A stretch of 64,000 bases of DNA, from assembly GCF_015714715.1 (NCBI RefSeq), contig NZ_WAHS01000001.1, positions 372,001 through 436,000 on the forward strand, read 5' to 3'. The position numbers and the translations under genes are program-made. Numbering within the stretch: position 1 is the first letter of the stretch; every line of letters begins with the position of its first letter. The DNA comes from Aestuariivirga litoralis (GTDB lineage: Bacteria > Pseudomonadota > Alphaproteobacteria > Rhizobiales > Aestuariivirgaceae). Positions 53,481 through 63,245 of this stretch are shown piece after piece. Below the pieces are notes generated by a model. That model was not told where the DNA came from. It saw only the letters and a list, made by a program, of their open reading frames with translations, and ran no database searches.

Positions 53481-54875
53481 ATGGATAAAGTCGCACCCGG
53501 AGCCAATGTCAATCGCGCCATAGACGCCGTTCGGGCTTTGTTGGGCGACAATCGGGTTTCGACCGCCGCATCAGTGCGCGAACAGCATGGCAAGGACCAG
53601 ACGTGGAATGTGGGCGCAGCACCCGATGCGGTGGCTTTTGCTCTGAGCACGGATGATGTGCAGGCCATCGTGAAGATTTGCGCCGACGAGAAAGTGCCGG
53701 TGATTGCCTATGGCACGGGCACGTCGCTGGAGGGGCATTTCTCCGCTCCCAAGGGCGGAATTTGCATTGATGTCAGTGGGATGAATAACATCCTTGAAGT
53801 CAATCCTGAAGATCAGGATTGCCGCGTTCAGGCCGGCGTCACCCGCAAGACGCTCAACACCGCGCTGCGCGACCAAGGCCTGTTCTTCCCGATTGATCCG
53901 GGGGCTGATGCCTCGCTGGGTGGCATGGCGGCCACGCGCGCGTCCGGCACCAATGCGGTGCGCTATGGCACGATGCGCGAGAATGTGATGGGCCTCACAG
54001 TCGTGATGGCCGATGGCAAGGTGATCCGCACCGGCACAAGGGCGCGCAAATCTTCCGCCGGTTATGACCTCACACGGCTGTTCGTGGGCTCGGAAGGCAC
54101 GCTGGGCATCATTACCGAAGTGCAGCTCAAGCTCTACGGGATTCCGGAAGGGATCGCTGCTGGCATCTGTTCGTTCCCCTCGGTGGAAGCCTGCTGCCGC
54201 ACCACGATTGAGACCATTCAGCTGGGCATTCCAGTGGCGCGCATCGAGTTGCTGGATGCGGAACTGGTGAAGGCGCTCAACGCCTATTCGAAACTCGACA
54301 TGCCGGTCGGACCTACGCTGTTTGTAGAATTCCATGGCACGCCGGCTGGGGTCGCAGAGCAGTCGCAGATGTTTGGCGAGATCGCTCAAGGCAATGGCGG
54401 CAGTGCGATCAACTGGGCCACGCAGGAGGAAGACCGTGCTAAGCTGTGGCAGGCGCGGCATGATGCTTTCTGGGCCACCAAATCGCTGATGCCGGGCAAA
54501 GAGGCTCTGGCCACTGATGTGTGCGTGCCGATTTCACGGCTGGCGGAATGCGTTGTGGAAACGCAGAAAGATTTGGCTGAACACAACATCTATGGGCCGA
54601 TTGTGGGCCATGTCGGTGATGGTAATTTCCATGTCACGCTCTATTGCAACCGCGATGATCCTGAAGAATTGAAGCATGTGAAGGGGGCTTATGGCCGGAT
54701 GATTGACCGCGCTTTGGCGATGGGCGGTACCTGCACGGGCGAGCATGGCATTGGGGCAGGCAAACGCGATTATCTGTTGAAGGAACATGGCGAAGCAGTG
54801 GGCGTAATGCGCGCGCTGAAGCTGGCGCTGGACCCGGACAATCTGATGAATCCCGGCAAGAATGCCGGGCCGTGA
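53481..54875 (+). CDS. FAD-linked oxidase, D-lactate/glycolate dehydrogenase type
   Basis: About 464 residues of the VAO/FAD_binding_4 family. The FAD domain has VPVIAYGTGTSLEGHF, DPGADASLGGMAATRASGTNAVRYG and FVGSEGTLGIITEVQLKLYG; the C-terminal FAD-oxidase domain ends GTCTGEHGIGAGKRDYL ... LDPDNLMNPGK. It oxidises a 2-hydroxyacid, most likely D-lactate, and passes electrons to a cytochrome or quinone. ATG 53481 is chosen because 53445 would overlap the start of the divergent gene. Confidence 0.9.
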   Translation: MDKVAPGANVNRAIDAVRALLGDNRVSTAASVREQHGKDQTWNVGAAPDAVAFALSTDDVQAIVKICADEKVPVIAYGTGTSLEGHFSAPKGGICIDVSGMNNILEVNPEDQDCRVQAGVTRKTLNTALRDQGLFFPIDPGADASLGGMAATRASGTNAVRYGTMRENVMGLTVVMADGKVIRTGTRARKSSAGYDLTRLFVGSEGTLGIITEVQLKLYGIPEGIAAGICSFPSVEACCRTTIETIQLGIPVARIELLDAELVKALNAYSKLDMPVGPTLFVEFHGTPAGVAEQSQMFGEIAQGNGGSAINWATQEEDRAKLWQARHDAFWATKSLMPGKEALATDVCVPISRLAECVVETQKDLAEHNIYGPIVGHVGDGNFHVTLYCNRDDPEELKHVKGAYGRMIDRALAMGGTCTGEHGIGAGKRDYLLKEHGEAVGVMRALKLALDPDNLMNPGKNAGP

Positions 54876-54896
54876 GATAGTGTTGCGGGTCTCAGC

Positions 54897-57800
54897 ATGA
54901 GTGTCTGGAAGTCGCCCATTCTCTATCTCGGTCTGTTCATTGTGCTGGTCGTCGGCGGCGCGCTGGCGGCACCTTTCGTGGTGAACTGGAACGGCTACAA
55001 GGGATCGCTGCAGGATTACGGTGCCAAGATCACGGGCCGCGCCGTCACCATCAACGGCCCCATCGCTGTGCGGCTTTATCCGTTCCCACGGCTCGAAATG
55101 CAGGATGTTTCGATTGCCAATGCGCCGGGCTTTGCGCCGGCGCAAATGGCCAGCGTCGGCAAGGCCACAGTGCATCTGTCGCTGGCTTCGCTGTTCTCGG
55201 GCCAGATCAGGGTGGAGAGCATTGACCTTGACCGGCCGGTGCTCAATCTCACGCTCAATCCCAGCGGCCTGGGCAATTGGCATTTCGCGCCCGACAAGGC
55301 GCTGGTGCAGAACAGCCTGCTGGGCAATGTGCAGCTCGACGAGATCAATGTGAGCAATGGTACGTTCTTCCTCAAGGATGAACGGCATGGATTCAATCGC
55401 AGCCTGGAAAGCCTGGACGGCACCGTGTCGGGGGCCGCGCTGGAGGGCCCTTGGAAAGTGAAGGCGCAAGGTTTTGCGCATGACACGCCGCTGGAGCTTT
55501 CCTTCACCAGCGCCACCTATAAAACTGGCCAGCCTTTCAGGTTCGGCTTCCGGCTGGCGCCGCAGGATGGATCATTTCCGGCGCTGAATTTTGATGGCGA
55601 GACGGGCGGCACTGATCTCAACGGCAAAGTCTCGCTTGATCCTGTCGTCACCTCGGACGGGCGCAGCAGCTTACCTGGTGCCTTCAAGCCGCTGGCCTAT
55701 CAGGCCAAGCTGGCTGCGTCTGGCGATGTTGCCAAGCTCACTGAAATTCACATCGTGGCGGCGGACCCCAAGGACAATGGCACGCTGATCGAAGGCGACG
55801 GCGTGTTTGATCTTTCCAAGGGTTTGAAGGCCGATTTCAATCTGCATTCGCCGCATATCGATCTCGATCAACTGGCCAGCGAGCAGACCACGCGCGTGTG
55901 GCAGGCGGCGGGGTTGATGGGTTCGGCTAATGGCGTGATCGCGGCGTTTCCGGATTCGCTGGATTTCAATCTCAACTTTGATGCGGCGACACTCACGGCG
56001 GCAGCGCAGAATCTGGAGAATGTGAGTCTGAAAGCTTCCGCTTCGGCGGGTGCGATCCGCATTCAGGATTTAACCTCCGATCTTCCCGGCCGGTCGCGGA
56101 TGAAATTTGCCGGCATTGTGTTTCCGGGCGAGGGCGCTGCCGAACTGGGCGGCTCGCTGTCGTTTGAAACCAATGATGCGCGCGCTTTCAGCGAGTGGCT
56201 GTGGCCCGAGGGCAAGGACAACATCGAGAAGACCTGGACTGGTGCGCGCGGACGCTTGAAAGCGCAAAGCGATGTGACCTGGGGCGGCAAGCGCTTCGGT
56301 TTTCAGAACATGAAATATGAACTCGATGGCCTGCAGGGCCAGGCGGCCATGGCGGTGACACTGGGTGAAGTGCCCGCGCTGGATTTGAAACTCAATGCCG
56401 GGGAATTTGATCTCGGTTCGTATTTCTCCGGTGGGCTGGCAGCGCTGGCGACCTCTGACGGCCTGTTCAATCTGATGCCGGCCGAGGGGAGCTTTGACAA
56501 GCGGCTGCAATTTGATTTCGGCAAACTCACGGTGAATGGCGTTGATGCGCAGCAAGTGGCGGTGGATGTGAATTCGTCGGCTTCCGGATTCGAGATCAAG
56601 GATTTCCATATCGGCTCGGTGCAGGGGGCCGAACTGCGCGGCACGGGGCTGGTGCTGGTGGACAAGAACGGCCCCTCCGGCCAGGTGAAATTTGCGGTGG
56701 GTGCGCAGCGCCCGCAAGGCCTGATGCGCTTGCTTGGCATGTTGCCCACGGGGCCAGACCCGCAATGGAGCTTGGGCCTGGGGCAAACGGATTTAAAGGC
56801 CGAGCTGAATGTGAAGCCCGGCAAGGATGAGCCTGAGGTGAACTACAGCATCACCGGCGGATCGGGCCCCTACAAGATTGTCAGCACGGGCGACGTGACA
56901 TCGCTGGCCGCTCCGGATGGTGCAGTGATCAGTCTTTCTGGCGCGATTTCATCGCCGGATGCGCAGGACATTGTGAAGCTGATCGGCTTCCAGCCGCGGA
57001 CAACATCTGGCGGCGAAGGCCAGCTTTCTTTCAACCTCAAGGGCAATCGCAGGAAGGGGTTCACCACCAATCTTGATCTGCATGGCTATGGCGCGGCGCT
57101 GGGCTTCAGCGGCTCATATAAGCCCATCAAGGACGGGATCGGGATTGCGGGTGACCTGAAGCTCGATGCGCAGAATGCGGCCCCGGTGTTCAACGCACTG
57201 GGCTTTCCCTTCGTGGTGGATGCCACAGGCGGCCTGTCTGGCCGCGCCATTGTCGAGCCGGTGGAGAAGGCGCTGGGCATCAAGAGTTTCACGCTCAAAT
57301 CCGGGCGGCAGGAATTCAAAGGCTCCGGCAGCCTGCAGCCCGGCGGGGTGGTGCAGCTTGAAGTGGATGGCGGCAGCTACCGTCTGATTGATGTTCTGGC
57401 CTTCCATGTGGCGCCGTGGAATGGCGAGGGCGCATTCGGCAATGGCTCCTTCGATGCCGGATGGCCGTTTGGACTGTCGGGCGAAATCTGGCTGAAGCCC
57501 AATGGCCTCGCCACGCTGGTGGGCGTGCCTTTGGGCGAGCCGATCATCGGGCTTTCATCCTCGAAGGAGGGCCGCAATTTCAGTGTGAATGCGCGCGAGC
57601 CGGACGGGCGGCAACTGAAAATTGACGGCAGCCTGGTGCCAAAGGACGGCACCTACACGCTGAGCGGCGGTGTGCATTATCCGCTGATGCTGGAGCAGCT
57701 TTACGCTGGGGCCGACAAGCCCATCGGCTTTGCCGGGCCGGCCACGATTGATGCCAATTTCACTTCGCAGGGCCGCAGCCTGGCCACCATGCTGAGTGCG

Positions 57801-58490
57801 ATGGCGGGCAGCGGCACGCTGGATCTGCAGCAGGCCCGGCTTTACGGGCTGGCACCCGATCCGTTCTTCTCGGCCATTCATGATGTGAAAAGCCATGACG
57901 AAATCGCCGCCGCCTTTGCTACGCTGATGAGTGGTGACGGGCTCGTCCTGCCGGAAAGCAAAGTTGAACTCAGCGCCAAGGACGGCACGATTTCAATCAC
58001 ACCACTGCCGTTGGAAACGATGGAGTCGCAAGGCACAGTGACGGCGATGGTGGATCTTTCAGCTGGTGAATTCGTCACCACAGTAGCGCTGCATTCCAAG
58101 GCACAGCCAGACTTGCCGGAGATGAGGATCATCTATCAGGGTGTGCCGGGCAAGATGATGATGCGCAGCGATGTAGCCGCGCTGTCGTCCAAACTTGGCA
58201 CCGTGCTCATCAACAAGGACATGGCTGAGCTTGATCGCTTGGCCGAAGAACAGAAAAAGGCCGAAGCCGATGCCGCCACACAAGCGGAAGCGGACAAGGC
58301 CAAGTATGATGCCTTCCAGACCCAACGCGTCGAACTGCGCCTGCAGCAGCGCATGATAAAAGTTTTCGCGCAACAACGCGCCACGGATGCCGCGCGCGCC
58401 AAGGCGGTGCTGGACGCGGCGGTGAATTACGGGCTGTCGATCCAGAAGGATGAAATCAAGCGCCTCAAACCAAGACCGGCGGTGCCGTGA
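54897..58490 (+). CDS. AsmA family protein
   Basis: A very large (1197-residue) AsmA-like protein: one N-terminal membrane helix (LYLGLFIVLVVGGALAAPFVV), then the AsmA domain (YGAKITGRAVTINGPIAVRLYPFPRL), a long beta-rich periplasmic middle, a C-terminal AsmA-like segment and an Ala/Glu/Lys-rich coiled-coil tail (EEQKKAEADAATQAEAD). Such bridge-like proteins are implicated in phospholipid transport to the outer membrane. Its stop overlaps a small membrane-protein gene. Confidence 0.9.
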   Translation: MSVWKSPILYLGLFIVLVVGGALAAPFVVNWNGYKGSLQDYGAKITGRAVTINGPIAVRLYPFPRLEMQDVSIANAPGFAPAQMASVGKATVHLSLASLFSGQIRVESIDLDRPVLNLTLNPSGLGNWHFAPDKALVQNSLLGNVQLDEINVSNGTFFLKDERHGFNRSLESLDGTVSGAALEGPWKVKAQGFAHDTPLELSFTSATYKTGQPFRFGFRLAPQDGSFPALNFDGETGGTDLNGKVSLDPVVTSDGRSSLPGAFKPLAYQAKLAASGDVAKLTEIHIVAADPKDNGTLIEGDGVFDLSKGLKADFNLHSPHIDLDQLASEQTTRVWQAAGLMGSANGVIAAFPDSLDFNLNFDAATLTAAAQNLENVSLKASASAGAIRIQDLTSDLPGRSRMKFAGIVFPGEGAAELGGSLSFETNDARAFSEWLWPEGKDNIEKTWTGARGRLKAQSDVTWGGKRFGFQNMKYELDGLQGQAAMAVTLGEVPALDLKLNAGEFDLGSYFSGGLAALATSDGLFNLMPAEGSFDKRLQFDFGKLTVNGVDAQQVAVDVNSSASGFEIKDFHIGSVQGAELRGTGLVLVDKNGPSGQVKFAVGAQRPQGLMRLLGMLPTGPDPQWSLGLGQTDLKAELNVKPGKDEPEVNYSITGGSGPYKIVSTGDVTSLAAPDGAVISLSGAISSPDAQDIVKLIGFQPRTTSGGEGQLSFNLKGNRRKGFTTNLDLHGYGAALGFSGSYKPIKDGIGIAGDLKLDAQNAAPVFNALGFPFVVDATGGLSGRAIVEPVEKALGIKSFTLKSGRQEFKGSGSLQPGGVVQLEVDGGSYRLIDVLAFHVAPWNGEGAFGNGSFDAGWPFGLSGEIWLKPNGLATLVGVPLGEPIIGLSSSKEGRNFSVNAREPDGRQLKIDGSLVPKDGTYTLSGGVHYPLMLEQLYAGADKPIGFAGPATIDANFTSQGRSLATMLSAMAGSGTLDLQQARLYGLAPDPFFSAIHDVKSHDEIAAAFATLMSGDGLVLPESKVELSAKDGTISITPLPLETMESQGTVTAMVDLSAGEFVTTVALHSKAQPDLPEMRIIYQGVPGKMMMRSDVAALSSKLGTVLINKDMAELDRLAEEQKKAEADAATQAEADKAKYDAFQTQRVELRLQQRMIKVFAQQRATDAARAKAVLDAAVNYGLSIQKDEIKRLKPRPAVP

Positions 58491-58714
58491 TGTGGTCGAT
58501 GTTCAACAGGCCCCGCGGTGATGAGCCCAAACCACCGCAGGACATGGGCAAGCTGCTCATCCAGGCGCTGCAATTGCTGATCCTGGGCATGGGGTTCCTG
58601 ATCTATCTTGATGCGCAAAGCAGTACGGTGATCTGGCTTACAATAGTTGCCTGCATCGCCTTCGGCGTGGTGGCTGGCATCTTGCTGGACTGGATGCGGG
58701 CGAAGAAGAAGTAA
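58490..58714 (+). CDS. Small two-helix membrane protein
   Basis: A 74-residue protein with two membrane helices (LLIQALQLLILGMGFLIYL and VIWLTIVACIAFGVVAGILL), a Pro-rich N-terminus (RPRGDEPKPPQD) and a basic C-terminus (RAKKK). ATG 58490 overlaps the asmA stop (TGATG), so it is made from the same mRNA. It may assist the AsmA protein; this is inference from coupling. Confidence 0.65.
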   Translation: MWSMFNRPRGDEPKPPQDMGKLLIQALQLLILGMGFLIYLDAQSSTVIWLTIVACIAFGVVAGILLDWMRAKKK

Positions 58715-58717
58715 GCT

Positions 58718-58939
58718 TCAGCCCTGAGCCCGCTTCAGCACCCAGACGCGGATGGCGCTGGACAGGTTGCGGCCCTCGCGGGCGAGGTCAATTTCGCCGA
58801 CCAGTCCGGCCAGTGATTTGCCTTCTTGCTCAGCGGCAGCTTTCAGCGCGTCCCAGAATTCCACCTCCAGCGACAAGGATGTACGATGGCCCGCTATCGT
58901 GAGCGAGCGCTTCAAGTCAGTCTTCGCGCTTGTGGTCAT
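58718..58939 (-). CDS. Ribbon-helix-helix domain protein
   Basis: About 73 residues of the RHH_4-type family: RSLTIAGHRTSLSLEVEFWDAL is the diagnostic N-terminal strand-helix. It follows fumC and the DUF4169 gene on the same strand. It is expected to bind DNA, target unknown. Two starts are possible (58939 or 58963); both lie within the upstream gene's 3' end. Confidence 0.85.
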   Translation of the reverse strand: MTTSAKTDLKRSLTIAGHRTSLSLEVEFWDALKAAAEQEGKSLAGLVGEIDLAREGRNLSSAIRVWVLKRAQG

Positions 58940-59093
58940 CGAGCGATTTTCCGGCCTTGTCATTCAACGCTGAAGTCAGTTCCTTCTCAGTCTTGGAGCG
59001 GCCAAACTGAACGCGGTTCTCAGCCGCCTTATCAGCGGCTTCCTCGCGGTTCTTTGCCTTTCGCTTGAGGCGCAGATTGACCACTTCACCCAT
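58917..59093 (-). CDS. DUF4169 family protein
   Basis: A 58-residue basic protein: [18 protein letters not shown], then AENRVQFGRSKTEKELTSAL. This matches DUF4169, small proteins that follow fumC in many Hyphomicrobiales. The start overlaps the fumC stop by one base (TAATG) and the 3' end overlaps the RHH gene, so the three are translationally coupled. Function unknown. Confidence 0.85.
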   Translation of the reverse strand: MGEVVNLRLKRKAKNREEAADKAAENRVQFGRSKTEKELTSALNDKAGKSLDDHKRED

Positions 59094-60484
59094 TATGACG
59101 GGCCCAGCATGTTTTCGGGGCGCACGATGGCGTCGAAGTCGGCTTGGGTAATGCCTTCTTTCAGCGCTTCCTCACGCAGGGTGGTGCCGTTCTTGTGCGC
59201 CGTCTTGGCGATCTTGGCGGCCTTGTCGTATCCGTATTTCGGAGCCAGCGCCGTCACCAGCATCAGGGAGCGGTCCAGGTTGGCCTTGATATTGTCTTCG
59301 CGCGCCACGATGCCGACCACGCAATTGTCAGTGAAGCTCACCGCGGCATCGGCCATCAGCTGCACCGATTGCAGGAAGTTGTAAGCCATGACCGGGTTGA
59401 ACACGTTGAGTTCGAAATGGCCCTGAGAGTCCGCGAAAGTCAGCGCAGCATTATTGCCGAAAATCTGCACGCAAACTTGGGTGAGCGCTTCGCACTGCGT
59501 TGGGTTCACCTTGCCGGGCATGATCGACGAGCCGGGCTCGTTCTCTGGCAATTGCAATTCGCCAAGGCCCGAGCGCGGGCCTGAGCCCAAAAAGCGGATG
59601 TCATTGGCGATCTTGAACAGGGCCGCGGCCACGGTGTTGATGGCGCCGTGCGTCATCACCATCGCGTCATGCGCGGCCAACGCTTCGAATTTATTGGGCG
59701 CGGAGGTGAACGGAAGTCCAGTGATCTTGGCAATGTGCCCGGCCACCATTTCGGCAAAACCCTTGGGCGCGTTAAGCCCAGTGCCGACCGCCGTGCCGCC
59801 TTGTGCGAGTTGCATCAGCATCGGCAGCGTCTGCTCGATACGAGCGATGCCGTTGGTCACTTGCTGGGTGTAGCCGGAAAATTCCTGGCCCAAAGTCACC
59901 GGCGTTGCATCCTGAGTATGGGTGCGGCCGATCTTGATGATCTTGTCGAAGGCCTTGGATTTGACCTCCAGCGCATCGCGCAAATGCTTCAGCGCGGGCA
60001 GCAAATGACGGCTGATTTCCTCCGCGCAAGCGATGTGCATGGCCGTGGGATAAGTGTCGTTGGACGACTGGCTCATATTGACGTGGTCGTTCGGATGAAC
60101 CGGCTTCTTGGTGCCCATCTCGCCGCCCAGCATTTCGATGGCGCGGTTGGAAATCACCTCATTGGCATTCATGTTCGATTGCGTGCCCGAACCCGTCTGC
60201 CATACGGCGAGGGGGAAGTGCTCGTTCAGTTTGCCGTCAATCACTTCTTGCGCGGCCTTGACGATCGTTTCGCTCAACTTCTTGTCGAGGATGCCGAGCG
60301 AGGCGTTGGTTTCCGCTGCCGCGCGCTTGATCACGCCCAGTGCTCGCACCACCGAGGCCGGCTGCTTTTCCCAGCCGATCCTGAAATTCTGCAAGCTGCG
60401 CTGCGCCTGCGCGCCCCAATAGCGCGAGGCATCAACCTCAATCGGGCCAAAGGTATCGGTTTCGGTGCGGGTGGTTTTCGCCAT
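59093..60484 (-). CDS. fumC: Class II fumarate hydratase
   Basis: A 463-residue iron-independent fumarase of the TCA cycle, interconverting fumarate and L-malate. The superfamily signature [11 protein letters not shown] is present, as are [26 protein letters not shown] and [10 protein letters not shown]. Full length. It heads a conserved fumC-DUF4169-RHH operon. The upstream 144 bases before the divergent SDR gene show no recognised motif. Confidence 0.96.
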   Translation of the reverse strand: MAKTTRTETDTFGPIEVDASRYWGAQAQRSLQNFRIGWEKQPASVVRALGVIKRAAAETNASLGILDKKLSETIVKAAQEVIDGKLNEHFPLAVWQTGSGTQSNMNANEVISNRAIEMLGGEMGTKKPVHPNDHVNMSQSSNDTYPTAMHIACAEEISRHLLPALKHLRDALEVKSKAFDKIIKIGRTHTQDATPVTLGQEFSGYTQQVTNGIARIEQTLPMLMQLAQGGTAVGTGLNAPKGFAEMVAGHIAKITGLPFTSAPNKFEALAAHDAMVMTHGAINTVAAALFKIANDIRFLGSGPRSGLGELQLPENEPGSSIMPGKVNPTQCEALTQVCVQIFGNNAALTFADSQGHFELNVFNPVMAYNFLQSVQLMADAAVSFTDNCVVGIVAREDNIKANLDRSLMLVTALAPKYGYDKAAKIAKTAHKNGTTLREEALKEGITQADFDAIVRPENMLGPS

Positions 60485-60628
60485 GATTCACGCCTTGTGG
60501 AATGCTGCGCTGCGATAGCACGGGCGCAGAACAGAGGCGAGGGGGCGGGCGGGAAAAACTTTTCGGGCGCCGATGCATTCGCCGGTTCCGGGGCGTCTTG
60601 TCCTCCATCAACAGAATGGAGCGATCAG

Positions 60629-61372
60629 ATGACCGATTTTTCAAACACCCCCGTGACCATCATTGGAGCCAGCCGTGGCTTGGGGCGCACGCTGGTGCAG
60701 ACCTTTCATGAGCTCGGCGCGCAAGTGCTGGCCGTGGCGCGTGGGCAGAAGGGGCTTGATGCGCTGACTAAGGATTTCCCCGGCATCGCCACGCTGGCCC
60801 TCGATGCTGCGGCACCCGATGCGCCCGCGCGCGTCTTTGCCAAGCAGACGCCGCGCGTGCTCATCCTTTGCGGTGGCACGGTGCCGCCTTGCGCGCCTTT
60901 GCCTGAAATGAGTTGGGAAGATTTCAGCGCAAACTGGAATGCTGACACGCGCATGAGCTTCCAGTTTCTGCAGGCCGCATTGAAAGCGCCATTGCCCGCA
61001 GGTGCCACTGTGCTGACGGTCACAAGCGGCGCGATGCTGAATGGCTCGCCGATTTCCGGCGGCTATGCAGGTGCCAAGAAGATGCAGCATTTTCTATCGG
61101 GCTATGCGCAGAAGGAGGCGGGGCGTGCCGGGCTTGATCTGCGGTTCCTCACGCTTTCTCCGGCGCGGCTGATCCCCGGCACGGATGTGGGCAACATCGC
61201 TGTGTCCAGCTATTCCAAATATAACGGTACCACCGAAGCGGAATTCCTCGCGGCGATGGGGCCGAAGCTTACCACGCAAAACGCCGCTGATGCAGTGCTG
61301 GGCCTGCTGAAGGATGCGTCTCCCGGTGGGAATTTCGCGGTTTCCCTCGATGGTGTGACTGCGTTAGCTTGA
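60629..61372 (+). CDS. SDR family oxidoreductase
   Basis: A 247-residue short-chain dehydrogenase with the NAD(P) motif IIGASRGLGRTLVQ, a CGGTVPP loop in place of the common NNAG, TVTSGAMLNGSP, and Tyr-x3-Lys as YAGAKK. GGAG precedes ATG 60629. Its stop lies just before the ECF sigma gene, so the pair is an operon. The substrate is unknown. Confidence 0.88.
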   Translation: MTDFSNTPVTIIGASRGLGRTLVQTFHELGAQVLAVARGQKGLDALTKDFPGIATLALDAAAPDAPARVFAKQTPRVLILCGGTVPPCAPLPEMSWEDFSANWNADTRMSFQFLQAALKAPLPAGATVLTVTSGAMLNGSPISGGYAGAKKMQHFLSGYAQKEAGRAGLDLRFLTLSPARLIPGTDVGNIAVSSYSKYNGTTEAEFLAAMGPKLTTQNAADAVLGLLKDASPGGNFAVSLDGVTALA

Positions 61373-61377
61373 GCCTG

Positions 61378-62295
61378 ATGGATAAGCCCGCAGCACCACC
61401 CGCTTCAGCAACATTCTCCGCCTTGGCCGATGCCATGCGCGGCGAGTTGAAGCGCCATTGCTACCGCATGATGGGCGGCGTGCAGGATGCCGAGGATTGC
61501 GTGCAGGAAGCCTTGCTGCGCGGCTGGCGGGAGCTGGCCAGTTTGCGTGACGAGGCGATGGCGCGGCCGTGGCTCTACAGCATCGCCACGCGCGTCTGCC
61601 TCGATGCGCTGCGCAAGCGCAAGCGGCGGCAGGCGCTGTTTGGGCCTAGCCTTGATGAGATCGAACCTGGGCTTGAACCTTGGATCGAGCCGTTTCCCGG
61701 TGGCGTTCCGAGCGAAGGCCCGGAGCGCGGGCAGAACTTGCGGCTGGCTTTTGTCTCCATGTTGCACGGCCTGTCGGCACGTGCGCGGGCCGCTCTGCTG
61801 CTGCATGATCTGGTGGGCATGACGGCGGCCGAAGTTGGCACTGCGCTAAGCATCAGCACGGATGCGGCGCGCAGCGCATTGCAAAGGGCGCGTGCGGCGC
61901 TGCCGTTGCAAGACGCGTCGCCCACTGATGATGTTGCAGTAGAGTCCTACATCAAGGCGTGGAACGCCGGAGACGTGAACGCGCTCATCGGCTTGCTGCA
62001 TCAGGATATCGTGATGACCATGCCGCCGTGGCAGCGCACATTCCGTGGCCGCGATGAGGTTGCGCGCTTCATGACCGGCGTGTGGCCGCGCTACGAAGCG
62101 TTCCGAACGATCGCGCTCGTTGCCAATGGTCAACCAACCGTGGCGCTCTACGCCAAGCGCGATGGCGGCAAATTCCTGCCGCATTCCCTGCATGTGCTGG
62201 GCGGGCGCGGCCCGGTTTCGGAGATCGTGCTCTACGCGCCGCCATTGGGTGCGCAGCTCATGGCCACGTTTGGATTGCCACCGGTTTACGAATAG
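61378..62295 (+). CDS. ECF sigma factor with SnoaL-like C-terminal domain
   Basis: About 305 residues: sigma2 (RHCYRMMGGVQDAEDCVQEALLRGW), sigma4 (SARARAALLLHDLVGMTAAEVGTAL ... ARSALQRARAAL), and a ~110-residue SnoaL/NTF2-like tail (VESYIKAWNAGDVNALIGLLHQDI ...). This is the layout of ECF41-like sigma factors, which lack an anti-sigma and use the tail to control activity; it occurs next to an oxidoreductase, as here. ATG 61378 is favoured over TTG 61369. Confidence 0.88.
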   Translation: MDKPAAPPASATFSALADAMRGELKRHCYRMMGGVQDAEDCVQEALLRGWRELASLRDEAMARPWLYSIATRVCLDALRKRKRRQALFGPSLDEIEPGLEPWIEPFPGGVPSEGPERGQNLRLAFVSMLHGLSARARAALLLHDLVGMTAAEVGTALSISTDAARSALQRARAALPLQDASPTDDVAVESYIKAWNAGDVNALIGLLHQDIVMTMPPWQRTFRGRDEVARFMTGVWPRYEAFRTIALVANGQPTVALYAKRDGGKFLPHSLHVLGGRGPVSEIVLYAPPLGAQLMATFGLPPVYE

Positions 62296-62298
62296 GGA

Positions 62299-63234
62299 TC
62301 ACGGAATTGTATAACCCGCCGTGCGGAACAGGCGGTACCATTCCTCGCGCGACAGGGTGACGCCTGCACCCGCCACGGCTTCGCGCACGCGCTCCGGCTT
62401 GGTGGTGCCGAGGACGACCTGCATCTTGGCGGGATGCCTGGTGATCCACGCGGTGGCCACGCCAGTGGGGGTGATGCCATGGGCACTGGCGATTTCATCC
62501 AGCGCTTTGTTGAGGTCCGGATAGGCCTTGCGGTCACCGACGAAGGACCCGTCGAACCAGGCCTTCTGATAGGGCGACCAGGCTTGCAGCGTCATGGCTT
62601 CCTTGCGGCTGTAATCGAGCAGGCCGAGCGTGCGGTCCACTGACTGTTCGAGGCCGGCCATGTTGATGGCAACACCTTGCGCGATCAGCGGCGCATGGGT
62701 GATCGACAGCTGCACCTGGTTGACGATCAGCGGCTGGCGCACGGAAGTTTTCAGCAGTTCGATCTGGCCGGGCGTCTGGTTGGAGACGCCGAAATTGCGC
62801 ACCTTGCCGGCGGCGTGCAGCTTGTCGAAGGCGGCGGCGACTTCTCCGGGTTCCACCAAAGCATCGGGCCGGTGCAGCAACAGGATGTCCAGATAGTCTG
62901 TCTTGAGCGCCTTCAGCGAGCCTTCAACTGCCTGCAGGATATGCGCTTCGGAGAAGTCGAAATACGGGCCTTCTTTCACGATGCCGGCTTTGGATTGGAT
63001 GACGATTTTTTCACGGTCAGCGGCGGAAAGCTTCATTGCTTCGCCGAAGCGTTTCTCACACTGATGGGTAGAGTCGCCGTAGATATCGGCGTGATCCAAC
63101 ATGTTGATGCCGGCGGCCATGGCTGCATCAATCAGTTTGCGGATTTCATCGTCCTTCATCGCGCCGATACGCATGAGGCCAAGGACGACGCTGGAGACGT
63201 TGAGGGTGCTGCGGGCAATTGCAATTTTCTTCAT
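62299..63234 (-). CDS. Aldo/keto reductase
   Basis: A 311-residue (beta/alpha)8 NADPH oxidoreductase. The catalytic tetrad is visible: Asp and Tyr in MLDHADIYGDS, Lys in IQSKAGIV, His in ILLLHRPDA. The YdhF/oxidoreductase branch is the closest by its motifs. The physiological substrate is unknown. It is codirectional with and follows the TauE/SafE gene by 11 bases, so the two are likely cotranscribed. Confidence 0.92.
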   Translation of the reverse strand: MKKIAIARSTLNVSSVVLGLMRIGAMKDDEIRKLIDAAMAAGINMLDHADIYGDSTHQCEKRFGEAMKLSAADREKIVIQSKAGIVKEGPYFDFSEAHILQAVEGSLKALKTDYLDILLLHRPDALVEPGEVAAAFDKLHAAGKVRNFGVSNQTPGQIELLKTSVRQPLIVNQVQLSITHAPLIAQGVAINMAGLEQSVDRTLGLLDYSRKEAMTLQAWSPYQKAWFDGSFVGDRKAYPDLNKALDEIASAHGITPTGVATAWITRHPAKMQVVLGTTKPERVREAVAGAGVTLSREEWYRLFRTAGYTIP

Positions 63235-63245
63235 GATTTATCCTT

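Noticed and set aside
59648-60628. N-terminal extension of the SDR protein antisense to fumC
   Set aside because: It is a shadow of fumC; the Rossmann motif starts a few residues after ATG 60629.
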